Below are positions 28,307 to 37,797 of a stretch of 64,000 bases of DNA, in pieces. Both the position numbers and the translations under genes were made by a program. This stretch comes from Flavobacterium frigoris PS1 (GTDB taxonomy: Bacteria; Bacteroidota; Bacteroidia; Flavobacteriales; Flavobacteriaceae): contig NZ_AHKF01000004.1 in NCBI RefSeq assembly GCF_000252125.1, forward strand, positions 99,854 through 163,853. Direction: 5' to 3'. The first letter of the stretch is position 1. Each line of letters opens with the position of its first letter. The notes under the pieces are model-generated. The model was given only the letters and a program-made list of their open reading frames with translations, had not been told where the DNA came from and made no database searches.

Positions 28307-28441
28307 ATGATGGATGGAATGAATAATGATATGAATAATGGTTGGGGAATGGCATATGGTTATGGTTGGATTATTGGCCTAGTTGTTCTTATGTTTATTA
28401 TTTGGCTGGTTGTTAAGCTAGTGAATCAAAATAAAAATTAA
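28307..28441 (+). CDS. Small single-span membrane protein, Gly/Met/Asn-rich N terminus
   Basis: A 44-residue frame starts at ATG 28307 with a Met/Asn/Gly/Tyr-rich head (MMDGMNNDMNNGWGMAYGYG), followed by a strong transmembrane helix (WIIGLVVLMFIIWLVVKLV) and a short polar tail. This layout is common among tiny membrane proteins near stress or metal genes in Bacteroidota. It is too small to be sure of, but the head-helix design is not what random sequence gives. Confidence 0.5.
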   Translation: MMDGMNNDMNNGWGMAYGYGWIIGLVVLMFIIWLVVKLVNQNKN

Positions 28442-28884
28442 TATATACATTTTAATTATTATTTTAAAAAAAAGATGATGAAAGAAAGTCCTTCAAACAT
28501 TGAAATGCGATTAGATCAAATAATAGATTTGAATATTATTCAAATTGCAACTAATGATTTTACTTATCTTAGTAGAGTGGGTTCTTAGCATTATTCAAAA
28601 AAAAGATTATTAAAATAGCTTAGACTCCCTATCGGCCAAATTTATAGGTCTTGTAAATGTTTACATCTCAGCTTTATTAAAAATAGGTTTTTTTGAATTA
28701 TACTGTTTTTTTATAATGTTATTAAGTGAAGTATCCCAAGCGAATGGTGAGCATACATTCTCTGCATTATTACAATAATTTTTTGTAGATACGGGTCACA
28801 TATATTAACCCATTTTAATCGATTTTGGTGGGCAACTCATGTTACACAACACAATTCAGAAAAATATAGCTTGTCTGTGGCTTT
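28442..28884 (+). other. Gap before the mscS fragment
   Basis: This holds a 37-codon frame at 28474-28587 (MMKESPSNIEMRLDQIIDLN) without recognisable domain, and AT-rich sequence in which short hydrophobic runs (SAKFIGLVNVYISALLKIGF near 28630) may be the decayed membrane part of the mechanosensitive channel whose C-terminal domain follows. No intact gene is supported. Confidence 0.4.
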
Positions 28885-29265
28885 TTGCAGCATGCCTTTT
28901 ACAATTTTTCGGTCTTAGAAAAAAGGCGAATTGATATAGCCGTTGAAGTTTCTTACGCAGATGATCTTGATAAAGTTGAAGATGTTGTATTGAGCACAAT
29001 AAAAAACTGTGACGGAGCGATAGATAAAGATTTGACGGTTTTTGACTATTCTGAATTTGACTCTAGTTCCATCAATTTTAATATTCGATTTTGGATAGAA
29101 TATCCTGGTGAACCCAGCTACTTCGCGATGAAAAACAAAGCCATCAAAGCGATTAAGAAAGCATTTGATGAACAAGATATTACTATTCCCTTTCCAATTA
29201 GAACATTGGACTTTGGAATTAAAGGCGGGCAAAAACTCTCCCAAATGGAATTGAATAAGAAGTAA
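28885..29265 (+). pseudogene. MscS-type mechanosensitive channel, C-terminal fragment
   Basis: A frame of 126 codons encodes only the cytoplasmic end of an MscS channel. The stretch NFSVLEKRRIDIAVEVSYAD and the ending KAIKKAFDEQDITIPFPIRT followed by LDF match the conserved alpha-beta C-terminal domain. The transmembrane helices and pore-lining helix (usually about 150 residues) are missing. The TTG at 28885 that opens the frame is not a credible start. This is a truncated gene with no channel function. Confidence 0.75.
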
Positions 29266-29525
29266 ATAACTAAAGAAGTAAATTAAGGTCCCAGTTTATG
29301 AAAATTCCAATGCACGAAAGCGATCTATAAGATCCCTTTTAATTGTTAATCTATAAAATACAGTTTTTTAAAAAGATAGATGCTGCCCAATACAAAGCAA
29401 CTCTATGATATCAAAACGATGGTTAAAAATGAATCAATAAGACCCATAGTGGATCTAATACAACCCTATCGAAGATGGAATAGACCCCTATGAATATCGT
29501 GTAACTTTCTAAATAATATAGTAAA

Positions 29526-30044
29526 ATGCTAAATAATATTTTTTATAGGCTATTTTTTCGAAATGCTGAACAATTTCAAATGATCAGCTTTTCCCGAAAA
29601 TTTTCCCGACTGATTTTTTGGTTGGCAATAAGTTTAGTATTGCTTCCATCAAGAGGTTTTGCTCAGATGGATTACCCTTTCATTAACGTAAAAATCCAGA
29701 ATATAATTAACAATAATGGGGTTATCGCCTGTGCGCTTTTTGAATCCGAGAAAGGTTTCCCTAGTAAATCCCTAAAATTCGCATCCACGATCATATTAAC
29801 ACAAGTAGTAGGAAAACATGCGAGTTTTAAGTTTTCAGATATTAAACCAGGAAAATATGCTATTGTCGTAATCCATGATGAAAATCGAGACGGTAAACTT
29901 GACAGTAATCTGTTTGGGATACCTACAGAAGGCTATGGTTTTTCCAGCGGTGCAGAGGTCACAATGAGTGCTCCTTCGTTTTCTGATGCTGTATTTTCAT
30001 ATGACGGAGGACATCTGCAAATGTCTATCTCTCTTAACTACTAA
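29526..30044 (+). CDS. DUF2141 domain secreted protein
   Basis: The frame encodes 172 residues. The signal segment LIFWLAISLVLLPSRGFAQ suggests the true start is the ATG at 29580, while 29526 gives a longer cytoplasmic head. The mature part matches DUF2141: the VIHDENRDGKLDSNLFGIPT motif, with an Asp-rich, calcium-loop-like NRDGKLD, and the GYGFSSGA stretch. Such proteins are small secreted beta-sandwiches of unknown role. Confidence 0.8.
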   Translation: MLNNIFYRLFFRNAEQFQMISFSRKFSRLIFWLAISLVLLPSRGFAQMDYPFINVKIQNIINNNGVIACALFESEKGFPSKSLKFASTIILTQVVGKHASFKFSDIKPGKYAIVVIHDENRDGKLDSNLFGIPTEGYGFSSGAEVTMSAPSFSDAVFSYDGGHLQMSISLNY

Positions 30045-30433
30045 ATTTTAAAATTCAGCTTGTGTTTATCAGAAGTTTAAAGAAAGAGATATAGGTGCTG
30101 ATATCGCAAATCTTAAAAAATACGAAAAGCTTCCCTGATAACAAAGATAACGCAGTAGTCTCTTTGATGGTCCCTGGTGAAAATTTAGAGTTTTTCTAGT
30201 TTGCACTTCGACTCTCTTTTTCTGAAATAAAGGTATGAATAACGTAACTTTTATTATAAAATAACCCCTTTAGAGCAATTATTTAAAGTGAAAAAATTAA
30301 CTGCATAGCAGTCAAGATGATTAAATTCATTATCTTTAAATACACAACAAATATCATGCAATTGCCGAGAGATAGAACGATAAAAGAAATATAAGGAAGC
30401 AATATATAAAAATATTTGTAATAAATATATTCA
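30045..30433 (+). other. Gap without a gene
   Basis: Roughly 390 AT-rich bases between the DUF2141 and AI-2E family genes. A short frame (YQKFKERDIGADIANLKKYE near 30065) ends in a stop after about 24 codons and may be debris. No promoter consensus was found. Confidence 0.4.
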
Positions 30434-31537
30434 ATGAAAGAAGCTAAAAAAATTGATAAGATAAAAGATAAAACGGTATCTGAGGTAAAAGAAAAGGAAA
30501 ATAGAACGGCTCAGGATCAGAGCAGCACTATTTCTTATTCAAAAAAAATCTGGATTGCAGGAGCAATTCTATCTTTAATGATAATTTTGTTAGTTCTGAT
30601 TAAATTTATTTTTAGCATTCTTCTCCTTGTTTTGGCGGGCGTTTTAATCGCATCCTATTTTCATGGATGCGCCAATATTATTCATAAGAAATTACATTTT
30701 TCAAAAAAATGGAGTCTTGGGATTTCTACTGCTATAAATATTTTGTTATTGATTGCTTTTTTCTGGTTTGTAGGAGCAAGATTGCAACAACAAGCAACTG
30801 AGTTATCTGATACGCTTCCAAAAACAATTGCGCATTTAAGAACCCAAATGGAGCAACAGCCATTAGGAAATAAAATTTTAAATTTTCTTGAAAACTCTGG
30901 AAATTCACAAATGACCACAGCATTCGTAAAAAACTTTTTTTCTTCGGGCTTTGGAATTGTAAGCGACCTGTATATCATTTTGTTACTTGCCGCTTTTTTT
31001 ATTGCAAGCCCTTCTCTTTATAAAAATGGCTTGATTAAACTGTTACCGCCAAATGCCAAAGATAAGGGCGAAAAAATCCTGGCCAAGCTCAATGAAGAGT
31101 TTAAAAAATGGCTACAAGGTCAGATTTTTGGTTTCTTTTTTATAGCAGTTCTTACAGCTTTAGGTTTATGGATTTTAGGATTACCGCTCATACTCACTTT
31201 AGCATTAATAGCTGGCTTATCCAACTTTGTTCCTAACTTCGGACCTGTAATTGCAGCCATTCCTGCAATACTTCTTGGTCTCACCCAAGGAACTTCCATA
31301 GCTGTGTTGGTTGCTTGCCTTTATGTGTTAATTCAAATTATTCAGAGTGCTGTTACCCAGCCACTCATTCAACAAAGAATGTTAAGCATTCCTCCTGCAC
31401 TTATTATTTTCGGTCAGGTAGTTATGGGATTAATAGCCGGTTTCTGGGGAGTATTGTTGGCGACTCCAGTAGTAGTCGTTATAATGACCTTGGTAAACAA
31501 ATTATATATTGAGAGGCAAGCTTCTCAGATAAAATAA
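30434..31537 (+). CDS. AI-2E family transporter (PerM-like)
   Basis: This 367-residue protein starts with a 35-residue charged head rich in Lys/Glu, followed by two close helices (about 42-80), a third (about 100-120), a soluble loop, and a group of helices from about 180 to 360. It contains the family's GLSNFVPNFGPVIAAIPAIL motif and a PALIIFGQVVMGLIAGFWGV stretch near the end. Members move signalling molecules or Na+/H+, and the substrate is not predictable. It lies 65 bases before the cation efflux remnant. Confidence 0.9.
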   Translation: MKEAKKIDKIKDKTVSEVKEKENRTAQDQSSTISYSKKIWIAGAILSLMIILLVLIKFIFSILLLVLAGVLIASYFHGCANIIHKKLHFSKKWSLGISTAINILLLIAFFWFVGARLQQQATELSDTLPKTIAHLRTQMEQQPLGNKILNFLENSGNSQMTTAFVKNFFSSGFGIVSDLYIILLLAAFFIASPSLYKNGLIKLLPPNAKDKGEKILAKLNEEFKKWLQGQIFGFFFIAVLTALGLWILGLPLILTLALIAGLSNFVPNFGPVIAAIPAILLGLTQGTSIAVLVACLYVLIQIIQSAVTQPLIQQRMLSIPPALIIFGQVVMGLIAGFWGVLLATPVVVVIMTLVNKLYIERQASQIK

Positions 31538-31602
31538 TTGAGAATGGATACAAGTATATTTTTTTGTAGTTTAATTTCTCAAACTTTTCAGATTAATTTA
31601 TA

Positions 31603-31900
31603 ATGAAGGAAAAATCTAAAATAGCTATTTATGTTGCGTTAGGCGCAAATATTGGAATAGCCGTCGTTAAATTTATTGCTGCAGCGTTTACTAGAAGTTC
31701 GTCGATGCTTTCTGAAGGCATCCACAATGCAGTTGACTCAACAAACCAACTGCTGCTACTTTTAGGAATAAATAAATAAAAGTAAAAAACCTTCGGCTAA
31801 TACACATCCCTTCGGCTACGGGCAGGAACTTTATTTCTGGACTCTAATTGTTGCTTATATTCGGCATTGGAGGTGGAATGTCGATATATGAAGGTATTCA
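31603..31900 (+). pseudogene. Cation diffusion facilitator gene, broken at the attachment repeat
   Basis: The ATG at 31603 opens 58 codons of a cation efflux N terminus, ending in a stop at 31777-31779: KIAIYVALGANIGIAVVKFI, then SMLSEGIHNAVDSTNQLLLL. Matching sequence continues in other frames: [18 protein letters not shown] (31800-31855) and [14 protein letters not shown] (31858-31896), so at least two frameshifts have occurred. Similarity ends where the tRNA-Met repeat begins (31896). The remaining two thirds of the gene are absent. Confidence 0.8.
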
Positions 31901-31939
31901 TAACCCTGAGGTCAAGGGTTCAAATCCCGTCCTCGCTAA
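31896..31939 (+). repeat. tRNA-Met 3' fragment copy 2 (island I/II junction)
   Basis: These bases repeat 19200-19241 of the tRNA, from ATTCATAACCCTGAGGTCA through CCCGTCCTCGCT, with one change (GTCAAGGG for GTCACGGG) that breaks a T-stem pair. The 5' half of a tRNA is absent, so this is not a gene. It looks like an attachment-site duplicate left by integration. Confidence 0.8.
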
Positions 31940-31945
31940 AAAAAC

Positions 31946-31978
31946 AAACCCTTAAACATCAATTGTTTAAGGGTTTTA
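31946..31978 (+). terminator. Copied tRNA-Met terminator
   Basis: AAACCCTTAAACA-TCAA-TTGTTTAAGGGTTTT, the same hairpin as after the intact tRNA apart from the loop. This shows that the duplicated attachment module reaches beyond the tRNA. Confidence 0.75.
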
Positions 31979-32128
31979 TATTGGAATTATGTTTCGAAAA
32001 TACAGACTTCAAATCTGTCAAGTGAAGAACTCGAGTGAGGAATTGTATAAATAGGGATTCAAATATCACCAATCATTAAGAAAAAAAGGTATAATTGAAA
32101 TATAGTTTTTCATGGATGCCTTTTCTGT

Positions 32129-33348
32129 TTAGCCAAATATTTTAATTTCTAGAGCTCCTTTTGCAATCACAGCCGAAAGTTTAGGATCTAAATAAAATCT
32201 CTTTAGCACTTCATTAGACGAATGAGATGAAACAATCATCGTATCATCACCCATTACTCTATTGACCCAAGTAAAATATGTTTTTCGTAAATTTTTCAAA
32301 CTATAATCTTTATTAATTCCGGTACTTTTCCATTAATGCGAAAAAGATTTGGACAAAAGATCCATCAGAGAATTCACGTTCATATCGCGATCTGGACATA
32401 AAATATAATCATCCGTCAAATACTTTTCATTGTGTCCCATCTCACCAAGCAACTCCATCAATTGGGTAGTTATTGCAATAGGCTTAATATATTTGACCTA
32501 TTTTTAATTCTCTGCACTTTTATATTATCAATATACATAAATTTGACACTCTTATTAAAATTATGAAAATCATTCCACTTCATAACCACTAATTCTTCTC
32601 TTCTACATCCAGTTAATAAAAATAGTTTGTAAGCCTGTTTTAAATATGACCTATACAGATTTTTCTTTTCTCCTTTTCCACCTAACTTAAATATTGGGTC
32701 TGCTGTATCAACAGCTTCCAAAACTGTTTGAAACTCTTCTTTTATTATGGTTTTAATTACAGAACTACCAGTGTCCTTAACTATATAGGTTCGAAACGGA
32801 TTCCTCATATCAATTTCCTCAATGTCGATTAAAAATTCAAAGAAACCTTTCAAAGTACCCATAAATTTTTTTAATGTCTTTTCTTTATATTTATTATCTG
32901 CCCACTTAAAAAAATCAGAAACTTCATCTCGAGCTATATCCTTTACCCGAAGTTTTGTAATATTCTTTTTTTTATGCACATTTTGCGAATAAAATTTACA
33001 ATAACGTAACAGCTCTTTTCTATGCCCAACACTAATATCTTTTTTAAGAAGGGCATAATTACTCTCACCATTGAGATATTGACTATATCTAATTACTGCA
33101 TCAGCAAGAGAATAATCATTTCTTATATCTTCATCTAGTACGTTTTCAATTATTTCATTCCCAATTGTAGTAAATTCAGTTGCATTCAATTCTTTTTCAA
33201 ATGCAATTGCTTCAATTAAGGCATCAGCATAATCAGTAGCTTCTAATATTTTAGTCCCAAGAACATGAATCCGAACCCTGTAAACTTGACTATCAAAATG
33301 CTTATAATTACTATTGCCTAAATTACAAACGCGACAAAATATCTTCAT
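32129..33348 (-). pseudogene. Tyrosine integrase, frameshifted
   Basis: The N-terminal 292 codons (33348 to 32470) hold a SAM-like core-binding domain (NITKLRVKDIARDEVSDFFK) and the start of the catalytic domain with its first Arg (LTGCRREELVVMKW). Past about 32503 the protein continues in another frame: KYIKPIAITTQLMELLGEMG, a stop near 32334, then DYSLKNLRKTYFTW and SSNEVLKRFYLDPK, which hold the remaining Arg and the Tyr. So one frameshift and one in-frame stop disable it. It reads toward the attachment copy at 31939, a typical integrase position. Confidence 0.8.
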
Positions 33349-33605
33349 GCCTTTATATGCTTTTTTGGGAAGGACTAACTTATTAATGACAAAAGCTGTT
33401 TATACAATTCCTCATCGCTTTTATTTCTCTTAACTTTAGTGGTAGGTCTATAATCGACCATAATTTTTAACTCGAACATTATTAATTCAAACAATACTTC
33501 GTTTTTGATCGTTTTTTGATAATACGCTTCCATCCTTTAGGATCTCTCCGTTGACGATCTTTAACATACGCCAAAATCATAACACACTAAAAATCTATCT
33601 TATAT
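33349..33605. other. Short gap between the two integrase remnants
   Basis: This contains a minus-strand frame of about 34 codons (MFELKIMVDYRPTTKVKRNK, about 33410-33480) that may be a small element-borne gene or debris. Nothing firm is supported. Confidence 0.3.
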
Positions 33606-33879
33606 TGACGGATTTGTGTTTTTATCAAATCAAAACACAGTTTATAGTAAACAATATGTTAATCGTAAACTCAAAGAAATGTTTGCTTCTAAATCATTAG
33701 GTGTTTCAACCCACAGTCTCAGGAAAACTTTTGGTCGACAGGTGTGGTCAAATAATGACGAAAGTAATAAAGCATTACTCTACCTTAGTGGGCTGTTTAA
33801 TCATTCATCACCAGCAATTACCAAAAGGTACTTGGGCATAAGACAAGAAGAGTTAGATGACATCTATATGAGTTTATAA
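33606..33879 (+). pseudogene. Tyrosine recombinase C-terminal fragment
   Basis: This frame encodes only the end of a catalytic domain: FVFLSNQNTVYSKQYVNRKL, then STHSLRKTFGRQVW with the His and second Arg, and NHSSPAITKRYLGI with the catalytic Tyr. The first Arg and the N-terminal half are missing. Its sequence differs from the minus-strand integrase next to it, so it comes from a different element. It ends at a proper stop. Confidence 0.75.
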
Positions 33880-34309
33880 TAAGGAATTGAATTTAGCTCA
33901 ATCAAACCATTATTTTCGACCTAATTATTGCCTTTTACGATTTAGAATTGATGAAATATATGGCATTGAAAAAACGATTAAGTCTCAATAAACAACAAGA
34001 GTCATTTCTAATAAAATTTTTATAAGATATTGAAATAACAAACATAAATATTACACAACATCATTATTATACTTAAGATACTGATTTATATCGTATCAAA
34101 TCAATTAAACTTCTTCAATAAATAATTTTCTTGGTTTCACTAGGTAGTTAAAAGTGTTGCTAACAAGTCACAGATAATTCACTATTGTTTTTTTGCAATA
34201 AGTTTTTTAACCTTCCGCTCGGCGTAACTTACCCACAACACTTATTTTATTGAAGTCGTTAAAATATTACAAATTAACTAAAAAATCCATAAGTAAGTAA
34301 CTTAATTAT
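33880..34309. other. Gap with no gene seen
   Basis: 430 AT-rich bases between the integrase fragment and the amino-sugar kinase gene. Only very short frames occur. A GTGTTG...CAACAC-type inverted repeat (34153 and 34235 areas) is the only structure noticed and is weak. Confidence 0.4.
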
Positions 34310-35173
34310 TTATGACATTTGAGTCCTTGAACTACTACATAATTTTGAAATTAGATTATCTATTGGTGCTTTTACAAAGGAACCTACTTTGTAACCTCTT
34401 TTATTAGCTTCTTGTAAAATATCTTGCTGTAAAAAATAGGCAATAGTTCCAACAAAATGTAATGGGACTTTCTTAAGTTCCAAAGCATAAGGATTTATTA
34501 AATTGTCAAAAATCTGACAAACACCTTTCTTTATCATTTCTTGTATGAATGGATGAGATCTATTTTCAATTAGAAACACTGCATAATTTGCTAAATATCC
34601 ACTACCGTTCTCCTTCTCATATAAATTTTCCAAAATAATATTTTCATTAAGATTAAATGATTTTGAGAATTTGTACTTCAAAATCGAGGGCGTTTTCTTA
34701 TAAAAAAAAGCCCTTAACAATTCTTTTCCAAAATAATTACCACTACCATCATCCATAACTAAAAATCCTAAAGAGGTTATACGTCTGTGTATCTTATCTC
34801 CGTCGTAGTAGCAACTATTTGAACCTGTACCAACAATACATATAACTGCATGTTTATCTGTGGTTCCAAATACTGCTGCTGCTAAGTCCTCATAAACATT
34901 TATGAAAGCATTTGGGAAGACCTCTTTAAGAATATCTGTGATTCCATCCTTAGCTTTTTGATCACCACATCCAGCACCATAAAAGTTGACCTTCGAAATG
35001 GATTCTTTTAATTGAATTAATTCAGGAGATTGCTTTATTATTTGTATTATTTGCTTTTTGTTTAAAAGTTTAGGGTTTATACCCTTAGTTCTTATTTTAG
35101 TAATTATTCCTGTTTCTACATTTAACAAAATCCAATCACATTTTGTAGATCCGCTATCCGCCGTTAATATCAT
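34310..35173 (-). CDS. BadF/BadG-type N-acetylglucosamine kinase-like ATPase
   Basis: From the ATG at 35173 the product is 287 residues. Starts further upstream would overlap the preceding gene by up to 38 bases. The ASKHA fold is evident: MILTADSGSTKCDWIL (phosphate 1), a VCIVGTGSNSCYY-like second motif (AVICIVGTGSNSCYY), and GFLVMDDGSGNYFGKELLRA as in eukaryote-type GlcNAc kinases. In this locus it is the best candidate to phosphorylate GlcNAc made by the 2-epimerase, feeding NagA. It starts 8 bases after the stop of the small gene before it. Confidence 0.85.
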   Translation of the reverse strand: MILTADSGSTKCDWILLNVETGIITKIRTKGINPKLLNKKQIIQIIKQSPELIQLKESISKVNFYGAGCGDQKAKDGITDILKEVFPNAFINVYEDLAAAVFGTTDKHAVICIVGTGSNSCYYDGDKIHRRITSLGFLVMDDGSGNYFGKELLRAFFYKKTPSILKYKFSKSFNLNENIILENLYEKENGSGYLANYAVFLIENRSHPFIQEMIKKGVCQIFDNLINPYALELKKVPLHFVGTIAYFLQQDILQEANKRGYKVGSFVKAPIDNLISKLCSSSRTQMS

Positions 35174-35180
35174 GATGTTA

Positions 35181-35522
35181 TTATTGTAATTCATAAGTGA
35201 TTGGATTATTGAACCCATATATTTGACAAATATTGTTGTAAATAAATATTACTTTAACTAACATATTAAAGCAACTCTTTTTTGATTTACTTATAACTAT
35301 AAACTCTATAATTTCATCATTAAGTTGAAAATTACAATCGATGCTAAAAGATCCGTTTGGATAATATATTATTAACCCTGAAGTTTCATCCTGTAGATAT
35401 ACATCAAACTCTCCAGAAACCCAATTTATTAACTTTGAATAGATTTCTTTTGAATCAATAGGTTTCTTTTGAATCAATTTATAGTAGGGAGCTTCATACG
35501 TTATGTCTATTTTGTAATCCAT
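35181..35522 (-). CDS. Hypothetical protein coupled to the kinase gene
   Basis: This 113-residue soluble protein was not recognised. It has no signal peptide or membrane span and looks mixed alpha/beta (YKIDITYEAPYYKLIQKKPI near the start). It lies between nagB (96 bases upstream) and the kinase (8 bases downstream) on the same strand and could be translationally coupled to the kinase. The position suggests a link to amino-sugar metabolism, but nothing in the sequence proves it. Confidence 0.6.
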   Translation of the reverse strand: MDYKIDITYEAPYYKLIQKKPIDSKEIYSKLINWVSGEFDVYLQDETSGLIIYYPNGSFSIDCNFQLNDEIIEFIVISKSKKSCFNMLVKVIFIYNNICQIYGFNNPITYELQ

Positions 35523-35618
35523 ACTAATTTTAATAAAAGACTACCATAAATGCTTTTAAAATAAAACCACTTTTGGATTGTCATTAATAATTATAAACTA
35601 TCCCAATTAAAACAACAT

Positions 35619-37547
35619 CTAATACTTCCATCTAACAAATGCCTCCATAGCGGCATAATGAGACAAACCTAACTGGTCGTAGAGATCCGCTGTTTCTTTG
35701 TTTCTATCCTCAGCACGTTGCCAAAACTCTCTACTATCGGCTCCTTGAAAAACTACTCCATCCTTTTGTGATTGGTGTTTAAAAATACCTTTTCGTTTTT
35801 CTAAAACTTGATCTGGTCCCATAGGAACAGCCATTTCTATTTCATCAATTCCCCATTCTTGCCATGCACCTCTGTACAACCACACCCAGCAATCATTCAT
35901 GAGTTTTTTAGGCTTTAAGCGTTTTACCCCTTCAAAAATAGCATCTAAACATACTTTGTGTGTTCCGTGTGGATCGGCTAGATCACCGGCAGCATAAATT
36001 TGGTGTGGTTTTATTTTTTCAATGAGATCCATTGTGATTTGAATATCTTCTTCACCAATAGGTTTTTTTTCAATAGTACCCGTTTCATAGAATGGAAGAT
36101 TCATAAAATGAATTTGTTCATCTGGAATCCCAACATAATGGCAAGTAGATCTTGCTTCACCTTTTCTAATTAATCCCTTAATATACCTTACTTCTGGACT
36201 ATCTATTTCGCTGTTTTTCTTGTTTTTAAGAAAAGTCGCTGCATTTTTATAAATACTATCTGCCTCTTTATTTTCTATCCCAAACTTATCATTGTAATCA
36301 CACACAAAACTTGCAAAACGTAAAGCCTCATCATCCGCGACTGCAATATTACCCGAAGTTTGATACCCAATATGTACTTCGTGCCCTTGTTCATGCAAAC
36401 GTTTAAAAGTACCTCCCATGCTTATTATATCATCATCAGGGTGTGGACTAAAGATCAGTACTCTTTTTTTGGCAGGTTCAGCTCTCTCAGGCCGATTAGT
36501 ATCATCTGCATTAGGCTTCCCTCCGGGCCATCCTGTAATGGTGTGTTGTAATTTGTTGAAAATGGTAATGTTAATATCATAAGCTGGACCTGAATCTGCT
36601 AGTAAATCGCTCATACCATTTTCTATATAATCAGCATCAGTCAACATCAAAATAGGCTTCTTTAGATTCAATGCTAATCCTAAAACTGCTTTTCTAGTAA
36701 GGCTATCTGTCCAAGTAATTTTTTCAACTAACCATGGTGTGTTGATTCGTGTCAATTTAGAAGCTGCGCCTTGATCTAAAACGAAAGTGGCATTATTATG
36801 TTCTTGTAAAAAAGAAGCAGGAACTAAATTAGTTACTGTTCCTTCTACTGAAGCTTTGATGATATTGGATTTCCCTTCTCCCCAAGCCATCAATATCACT
36901 CTTTTCACTTCCATAATTTTTTTAACCCCTAAAGTAATTGCTGTTCTAGGAGTATTGCTTAAACCAGAAAAATCACCACTTGCAGCAACTCTTGTGATAT
37001 GATCTAAAGCAACTAACCGTGTTTTCGAATTTTGTAATGATCCTGATTCATTAAATCCTATATGACCATTTCCTCCAATACCCAATATTTGTAAATCGAT
37101 ACCCCCCAAAGCTTCTATCTTTGCTTCATATTGACTACAATAATCTGAAATCCGTTCTTTAGTTAAAGTCCCATCTGGTACATGACAATTCTCTGGAAGA
37201 ATATCAATATAATTAAACAGTTGTTCATTCATAAATCGAACATAACTATTTATAGAATCTGCTTGCATTGGATAATACTCATCCAAATTAAAGGTGATTA
37301 CATTATTAAAACTTACACCCTCTTCTTTATGTAATCGCACTAATTCTGCATACAACCCTTTTGGAGACGAACCTGTCGCTAACCCTAAGATACAAGGTTG
37401 TTTTTGGGCTTGTTTTTTTTTTATTAAATCAGCTATTTCTCTCGCTACTGATTTGGAAGCTATAGCTGAATTTTCATAAACTGTAGTTCCTATATTCTCA
37501 AATCGTTTTTCAAAGCCTGTGGCTTTATCTATATGACTATTTAACAT
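35619..37547 (-). CDS. nagB: Glucosamine-6-phosphate deaminase fused to PIG-L-like domain
   Basis: At 642 residues this is over twice the length of E. coli NagB. Residues about 15-265 are the deaminase/isomerase, with ITFNLDEYYPM, the catalytic LGIGGNGHIGFNESG and CHVPDG. Residues about 370-560 resemble the PIG-L/LmbE deacetylase fold, with the metal motif FSPHPDDDIISMGGTF and a later GTHKVC stretch. The two-domain form is known in Bacteroidota. It converts GlcN-6-P to fructose-6-P and ammonia; the role of the second domain is open. A 250-base gap separates it from nagA upstream, so it may have its own promoter. Confidence 0.92.
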   Translation of the reverse strand: MLNSHIDKATGFEKRFENIGTTVYENSAIASKSVAREIADLIKKKQAQKQPCILGLATGSSPKGLYAELVRLHKEEGVSFNNVITFNLDEYYPMQADSINSYVRFMNEQLFNYIDILPENCHVPDGTLTKERISDYCSQYEAKIEALGGIDLQILGIGGNGHIGFNESGSLQNSKTRLVALDHITRVAASGDFSGLSNTPRTAITLGVKKIMEVKRVILMAWGEGKSNIIKASVEGTVTNLVPASFLQEHNNATFVLDQGAASKLTRINTPWLVEKITWTDSLTRKAVLGLALNLKKPILMLTDADYIENGMSDLLADSGPAYDINITIFNKLQHTITGWPGGKPNADDTNRPERAEPAKKRVLIFSPHPDDDIISMGGTFKRLHEQGHEVHIGYQTSGNIAVADDEALRFASFVCDYNDKFGIENKEADSIYKNAATFLKNKKNSEIDSPEVRYIKGLIRKGEARSTCHYVGIPDEQIHFMNLPFYETGTIEKKPIGEEDIQITMDLIEKIKPHQIYAAGDLADPHGTHKVCLDAIFEGVKRLKPKKLMNDCWVWLYRGAWQEWGIDEIEMAVPMGPDQVLEKRKGIFKHQSQKDGVVFQGADSREFWQRAEDRNKETADLYDQLGLSHYAAMEAFVRWKY

Positions 37548-37797
37548 GGCTTTATTTTTTTATTTTTTTTACTTCTATTTAATTTATTTTCTTAAACTTA
37601 TTTTATACTTATGTCGACAAATAGCAAACAATAACATAACTGAAAAAAAAACAGTAATTACTTCTTAATGTTAAAAGTGCAGCACCAAAAAAAGAAAAAG
37701 TAGTCTAGCAAAAACAAAGTTTTAATTCTGAAATATTGCTTAACCAAAAAAGACAATAGTTTAAATTATTTTATCTATGCATTTAGTATTTAATTCT

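Larger units (their letters stand above)
19243..31939 (+). mobile_element. Island I at tRNA-Met (no visible integrase)
   Basis: This segment is bounded by the intact tRNA-Met and by a copy of its 3' 43 bases plus terminator at 31896-31976. The content is accessory and partly decayed: dinB, mscS and cation efflux remnants lie between intact stress, nuclease and membrane genes. No integrase is found inside, so the element would be immobile alone or was built by successive insertions. The boundaries are inferred from the repeats only. Confidence 0.5.

Noticed and set aside
30060..30200. A possible SGNH/GDSL hydrolase fragment
   Set aside because: About 24 codons recall the region before a GDSL motif, but the motif itself is not readable and the frame stops.
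31896..31939. A second tRNA-Met gene
   Set aside because: Only the anticodon loop to acceptor 3' half is present; upstream sequence codes a cation efflux remnant, and a T-stem base is changed.
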